Assembly: GCA_028583605.1 (NCBI GenBank)
Contig: CM053330.1
Span: 17,757,539-17,821,538, forward strand
Length of the DNA: 64,000 nucleotides
DNA from: Dastarcus helophoroides
Taxonomy: Eukaryota; Arthropoda; Insecta; Coleoptera; Bothrideridae
Direction: 5' to 3'
Below, in pieces: positions 59,801-64,000 of this stretch. Position numbers and translations under genes: made by a program. Numbering within the stretch: position 1 is the stretch's first letter; the number at the start of each line of letters is the position of its first letter. The notes beneath the pieces are model-generated. The model worked only from the letters and a program-made list of their open reading frames with translations. It was not told where the DNA came from and searched no databases.

Positions 59801-62268
59801 AGTTTAAACGTTGGCTCTCTAGTTTGGAGGATGATGTGCCAAAATAAAACTATGACTAATAATCAAAAAGTTATGATAACGATATTTGCTAGATAAAATG
59901 CAAATTTTTAAAATACAGAGAAATTGAATGTACTTATTTGTAAGTGGTTACTGCAATAATTCAAGTTCATTTTAATTTTATCAATGGAAACTCACCTTAA
60001 AAACGAAGTATCTTCCAGCGTTAAACTGATCTTTTCCTTTTTTATCCTCCATAGATAAATATTTCATTAGAATTTTTATATTTTCGTCATTGCTAAAGAA
60101 ACTATAAATTTCTTGAACTTCCGGCGTCATCGTCTTTTTGGAAAACCTAGGCTGTTCATATGAGGGTGCATAAATTTCTAATTTCTTTGGCCAAGCATAA
60201 TGTCCGATACTTTGATCATGAAGATATCTAGATTTGTCCCACTCATCTGCAGTTTTTGGTATAGTTTTACTATTATATAGTAACCACTTATTGTCATCTC
60301 TAATACCAAGAACTAGCGCTTTGTTTGGGGCTACAGTTTTTGAAAAACTGTAGGGGTCTATTGTTAATTTTTTGAACTTTGGTTTGTTTTGTATTAGTAT
60401 AAAAACTGACACCTTAAGGGCAATTTTTCTGATATGGATTGAATCACTTATTAAGGACTTAAAGAAAAAGTTTATAACTTCTGGGGGATAGGGGATATTT
60501 GGGTGGACGAGATCCTTTAAAAATCCAACTGCCATCTGATGATATCTCCAGTGCCTATAAAAAATTAGTTAAAAATGAATAAACACTTTTAAACTCACTA
60601 ACAAATTTCCGGAAACACATGAGTCGAGCAACGCCGTTATGGTAGCGTTATAGTGTTGTCTTCTTTTTTCGCACTGTTTTTTTAAATATTCCCTACTATT
60701 GGTGCAAACACTGTTAAAATCGGAATAATCACATTGCGGGTTATTCTCTGCTAGTTCTTTTGCCGTTTCTACGATGGTATCAGGAATATCAAATTCGATG
60801 GCAATCGTCGGAAAACTGCGGCTTACGCAGTCGCATATGTTTGAAATTAAATTAACTATTGAAATTTTTTCAGAGGGCTTTGATTTTACAAGCAAGGGCC
60901 ATATTTCCTTGATAAAGTTCCAATCGTGTTTTGCTACAATTGGAGTTCCTTTAGAACCTAACAAAATATACAAACAACCTTTGAACTTTTCGTGATGGAC
61001 TTCTGAGTCTATTTGAAGTATTTCTTTTATTCTCGGAACTAAAATGGTGTATGTATATGGAAAATTGTATACGAGTGATAACATTTTTGACTGAGCTGTA
61101 ACTCTGACCTAAAATAAGGTATTAATTATACAAATATGCGGCAAGCTTATGGATATTTACCTCACTATAACGCGATACGCTTAACTCGAAAAGATCCAAC
61201 AATATTTGTTTATGCGTTTGGGTAAATGAGCAGCTTCTGCTCTCTGTTCTGAAGATTTGTTGTAGTGCAGCTCTATCTATTAACACATGTCTCAAATGCA
61301 GTTTGCGTTGCAGCAGCCTACTCTCTTGTAATTTTTTAATTATGTGGAAGTTTGTCCAGTGCTGCTCAAAATCCATTCCTTTGATTTTATTAAATAGTAA
61401 AACATTGTATATCTACAAATAAAAGCACCTTAATGCGTTATTATTTTCAAGCAAATCAATTCAATTTAATTAGTGGGTCATGTTAGAGCCTTAAGCTATT
61501 GTAAGTCGAGAAAATATCCACTACATTTAAAAAGTTATGTAATTTTTAATAAGTTTAGGCAAGTTTTGATTTTAGTAAAAAATTTAGTTTCGGTTGGACT
61601 CTGAAAATGTATAAAAAAGACTAGTCCTAAAATTTTGGATTGATATTAAAATTTTAGACGAATAAGGAACTTGGACTGTACTAAGAGATGTCTAATAAAA
61701 AGGAAAATATTTTTTAAAATTTTAGACGAATAAGGAACTTGGACTGTACTAAGAGATGTCTAATAAAAAGGAAAATATTTTTTAACGTACATAAATAATA
61801 TTCTCAAAACTTTTAGTATCTCCTTCATCAATTTCAAGAATCTTTGCTTGCACTCGATGCATTGTGTCAGCAACAACTTTTCTTACGTTACGCCCGTCAG
61901 GCATTGTAATTTCATGGCTTCCGCTAACGATAAGGTTAAAGGCCCATGGATTTAATGCCGATTCAATTCTATAAAACAAAACATTACTAAAACACGATTA
62001 AACTAAAATAAAATTATACAATTGAAGCGCTGGTTCATTCCACATTGGTAACATAGTATGGGCAGTCATAACAGCAATGACGATTTTCAAAGATCTCCTA
62101 AGTTCCTCCCTAGATAAAATTATCTTGCCTGCACTGTACTGATCGAGTTTATTTATTTCAGGCACAAGGTATTTATTAAGCAGTGATTGAACATATGCTA
62201 TCTCTTTATCCTTGGGAACGTACCACTCCATGGTGAGGTCTTTTACTCTACCCACAGCAGCCCATTCT
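47883..62268 (-). CDS. PSME4: Proteasome activator complex subunit 4 / PA200 (C-terminal 10 exons, 1082 aa; 5' part beyond window)
   Basis: HEAT-repeat ring protein that caps the 20S proteasome and promotes ubiquitin-independent degradation of acetylated histones in the nucleus. Exons in transcript order: 62268-62020, 61968-61791, 61412-61161, 61108-60603, 60554-59996, 53432-52694, 52072-51753, 51696-51577, 51517-51326, 48017-47883; phases agree throughout. Landmarks matching vertebrate PSME4 in order: AVGRVKDLTMEWYVP, HVLIDRAALQQ, FKGCLYILLGSKG, ALLDSCVSGNLHWRYHQMA, DKKGKDQFNAGRYFVFK, LVADKQEASQRCAAELISGL, RHAGVLGL and SSDPYDVPEYLPD, DPQPIPGSIRKTL, RRTHHDNW-like RTHHDNWEMHK. The C-terminus SYYA keeps the YYA tail that docks into the 20S alpha pocket. 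The first exon here begins in mid-codon, so roughly 750-800 residues lie to the right of the window. Introns hold several mobile elements; the coding sequence is intact. Confidence 0.96.
48018..51325. other. Last intron of PSME4 (3.3 kb), no element resolved
   Basis: T-rich and A-rich degenerate words alternate (for example 48540-49550 and 50020-50240). Segments near 49740-49800 and 51205-51265 are rich in CCGAAA/TTTCGGC words and look like worn hAT-type subterminal repeats. No exon or gene was found. Confidence 0.5.
52216..52502. mobile_element. Palindromic MITE in a PSME4 intron
   Basis: Arms 52216-52350 and 52373-52502 are near-perfect inverse copies, beginning GTTAAATAATACTTTGT and sharing ATCCACCCCATAAATAG-like, TTTAAATACACTTAAAAGTG and GCTATCACTACCC blocks. 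The loop is about 20-25 bases. It makes up nearly half of the 621-bp intron. Confidence 0.85.
53433..55747. other. PSME4 intron: element remnants and a SINE-like fragment
   Basis: TACAGGGCGATTC at about 53519 looks like another Tc1/mariner-type tip. GGGTTATCCATAAATTACG at about 53687, with its inverse near 56480-56508 (GCAATTTACGGATGGTCCC), may be the outer ends of a composite. At about 55010-55045 GAGGTTCAAACTCGG resembles a tRNA B box, and a minus-strand AGTGCTCCAGTGGTTTAGA near 55395-55415 an A box. The 95-codon frame at 54264-54551 has no recognisable domain. Confidence 0.4.
55748..56262. mobile_element. MITE with ATCG-rich subterminal repeats
   Basis: The tips are AGACCTGCACGAGTAAGTA and, inverted, AGATCTGCACGAGTGAGTA. 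Inside each tip TAATCGG/CCGATTA and GCATCG words repeat many times (55780-55860 and 56105-56235), as in hAT elements with multiple subterminal transposase sites. No coding sequence or clear target duplication. Confidence 0.7.
57061..58791. mobile_element. hAT-type non-autonomous element with 8-bp target duplication
   Basis: The element starts CAGGGCTTCGAACCGG and ends with the inverse of CAGAGCTTCGAATCAC. GCCATAAT (57053-57060) and GCCATAAC (58792-58799) flank it, a 7/8 match to the 8-bp hAT duplication. Subterminal CCGGAACGAAAACCGG-like words cluster in the first 100 and last 150 bases. The 1.4-kb interior is the degenerate A/T repeat found elsewhere in the window. Confidence 0.82.
58826..59690 (-). 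mobile_element. 3' part of a second non-LTR retrotransposon, in PSME4 intron
   Basis: On the minus strand 59682-59401 and 59411-59166 encode, in two overlapping frames, the C-terminal region after the RT of a non-LTR element (SHFNFSDVVYGP, IQKVQKSCLRFIYGIRKY, INDTPSYLTAK). A 3' UTR follows, ending near 58828 in a simple ATT repeat, the tail style of I-, CR1- or RTE-like elements rather than poly(A). It is 5' truncated and frameshifted once. It differs from the element at 32405-35612. Confidence 0.8.
61650..61786. repeat. 68-bp tandem duplication beside a PSME4 splice donor
   Basis: Two identical units containing TTTAGACGAATAAGGAACTT and GAGATGTCTAATAAAAAGG lie head to tail with a 68-bp period, ending a few bases from the donor of the exon 61968-61791. 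Confidence 0.9.
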
Positions 62269-63168
62269 CTGCAATTACAAAAAAAAGTTAAATTAGAACC
62301 TCGAGAAATTTCGAACTTCACCTTAGAATTCATAAGGTAATATTGAACATTTTACCATTTTTCCAAACATTTCAATTTGATAGTTTAAATTTTGACAAAG
62401 TTTTACTTTAACAATTTTTAGGTTTTTCTCGAAATTTCAGCCATTTTTTTCCAAAATTTCCAGGTTGAAGTCGATTTAAAAAAAATATTTTTTTCACTTT
62501 CGACTTTAAAATTCAAATTTAGACTATATTCGAAATATCATTCTTTTAAAGAATTCATTATTAAAATTTGAGTGCCTTACACATTATGAATTTAGACTGG
62601 ATTTTTTTTTACTTTTCCCCTAAAATTTCGACTCTAATATGGGACTCAAAATCTAATTCCAAAATTTTGACTTTAACATTAAAATTTAGCTTTTTCCCTC
62701 CACATTTTGAATTCTGAATTTGCTACTATAAATGCTTATGTCTCATGTCTGCACCGATATTTGCAATATATTAAATATATTTTTTTTTTGAAATTTTGAC
62801 TTATTCTAGAAATTTTGGAAACTTCGACGTTTTCTCAAAATTTGCGTGTTACACTAGAACTTTTTCCCTAAAATATCGACTCTCCATTTAATTTAAAGCT
62901 TTTTTCTGGATTTCTCGAGTTTCCGACTTTAAATCTGCAATTTACTGGTTTTCCCCAAAACTCTGACATTACACTCGAAATCTTGACCTTTCTAAGGCCG
63001 GCTGCACACATTCAGAATTCGGATCAGGTTTCCGAATCAGAAATTCAGTCACTGGTCGCATAAGCACGGATTCCTGACGTTTCATAGAATTGTGTTTATT
63101 TCAGTGTTCGAATTCTGATTAGGGAATCGAAACAGAATTTCATACCTAATGATATTTGTCAGCATTAC
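62269..63168. other. PSME4 intron: T-rich repeat and a MITE tip
   Basis: 62340-62990 is T-rich degenerate repeat (AAAATTTCGACTT-type words). At about 62996-63010 GGCCGGCTGCACACATTC resembles the tip of a common insect MITE type; GAATTCGGA/TTCGAATTC words follow to about 63130. No exon. Confidence 0.45.
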
Positions 63169-63755
63169 TTAACCCTAGAGTAGGCGAGCCATACTTTGTA
63201 ACACGAAGGGGCGCGCGCGGTCTCAGAGACCGCATCTGTAAATAATGTTATTAATTAACCTTTTTTGGTTCTATGATGAAATATGGTATCTTGGTATATT
63301 TGTTAATAAAATTAAATTACAAATCATGCATTGGTTTAACCTATAAACAAAAAATTTAGCCAAATACAAAGGCCAAATTATTTTACGAAATACGGAGCTA
63401 AATTTCTAGTAATATTATATTTAAGGGTTGGGGTCCAAAAATAGGTTTTATTTGGACCATACTTGTTTGGAATTATCCTCTACAGCCTTATTTCCAAGCA
63501 AAAGTCAATTTATATCTGGAACTATAATGATAAAACAATTTAAAATGCGTGGGCGCGCGCGGTATCATATAATGCAAATGGCTATAACTTACAAAAATGG
63601 ACATATAATTAATCACTTGATCAACCATTACATTTGTGATGTTATAAAACTCAGCTAAACCAAAAATGAGCATTATTGGCAAACTAATTATTGAAATATT
63701 AAATAATAAATATAAGTGCGGTCTGAGAGACCGCGCGCGCCCATCGGCGGGTTAA
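63169..63755. mobile_element. piggyBac-type MITE with palindromic GGTCTC subterminal repeats
   Basis: TTAA is present at both edges (63169-63172 and 63752-63755), next to CCCTAGAGTAGGCG on the left and, inverted, CCCGCCGATGGGCG on the right; TTAA plus CCC is the piggyBac hallmark. Each tip carries GCGCGCGCGGTCTC followed by the inverse GAGACCGC, and a third partial GGGCGCGCGCGGT site lies at about 63550. No transposase is encoded. Confidence 0.82.
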
Positions 63756-64000
63756 AATTTAAACATCGAAATTTCGACTTTCTCAAAATTTATTACTTGC
63801 TTTAACATTTCAATTTTATATTTTGAAATTTGAAATCGATAATTTCTTCGACTTTTAGTTCAAATTCTATCCCCCAAATTTATTTATTTATTTATTTTTA
63901 AAATAACATCATTTTAAAATTTACGGTCAATTGTATAAATTACGAGTTTAAACTTGAAATTGTTTACTTTTTTTCCTAAAACTTAGACTCATCATCTTGG
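63756..64000. other. A/T-rich sequence to the window edge
   Basis: T-rich degenerate words and a TTTA simple repeat near 63880-63896. This is still inside the PSME4 intron that continues past the window. Confidence 0.5.

Noticed and set aside
1..64000. CRISPR arrays, operons, phage or bacterial genes
   Set aside because: No regularly spaced identical repeats with unique spacers and no intronless bacterial-type gene clusters; all real genes have GT-AG introns.

Overview
The window is A+T-rich animal nuclear DNA, almost certainly from an insect; a beetle is my guess from the style of the sequence, not a proven assignment. Genes are split by GT-AG introns. Rab8, POLR1C and PSME4 are single-copy eukaryotic housekeeping genes, and most of the remaining DNA is transposon debris and degenerate A/T-rich repeats. 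There is no bacterial gene organisation, CRISPR array or rRNA.

Four cellular genes can be rebuilt exon by exon with every intron phase agreeing. (1) Rab8, + strand, 14826-28346, 4 exons, 208 aa, with a 12.5-kb last intron full of nested elements. (2) A minus-strand gene, 39986-36560, 9 exons, 456 aa, joining an acidic N-terminus and a BED-like C2H2 zinc finger to an N-acetylneuraminate-lyase fold in which the catalytic positions have been replaced. (3) POLR1C (RPAC1), + strand, 41783-47363, 6 exons, 334 aa, whose intron 2 carries a foldback insertion and a DD41D transposon. (4) The C-terminal 1082 aa of PSME4 (PA200), minus strand, 62268-47883, 10 exons, with its 5' part beyond the right edge. 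Genes 2 and 3 are divergent (about 1.8 kb between starts); genes 3 and 4 are convergent (about 0.5 kb between stops).

Layout: 1-10.2 kb holds a 2.4-kb direct repeat on both sides of a decayed DD41D transposon. 10.2-14.1 kb holds two foldback-like elements. 14.8-29.5 kb is Rab8. 29.7-35.6 kb is a nest of small inverted-repeat elements followed by a near full-length but broken jockey/CR1-like retrotransposon. 36.5-40 kb is the zinc-finger/lyase-like gene. 41.8-47.4 kb is POLR1C. 47.9-64 kb is PSME4 with mobile elements in its introns.

The two most interesting observations are the zinc-finger/lyase-fold pseudoenzyme and a recurring hairpin motif (CTGAWGAW, then a short stem, then GAAAC) in the arms of several foldback insertions that have 8-13 bp target duplications. 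All calls were read by eye; no database or folding program was used.
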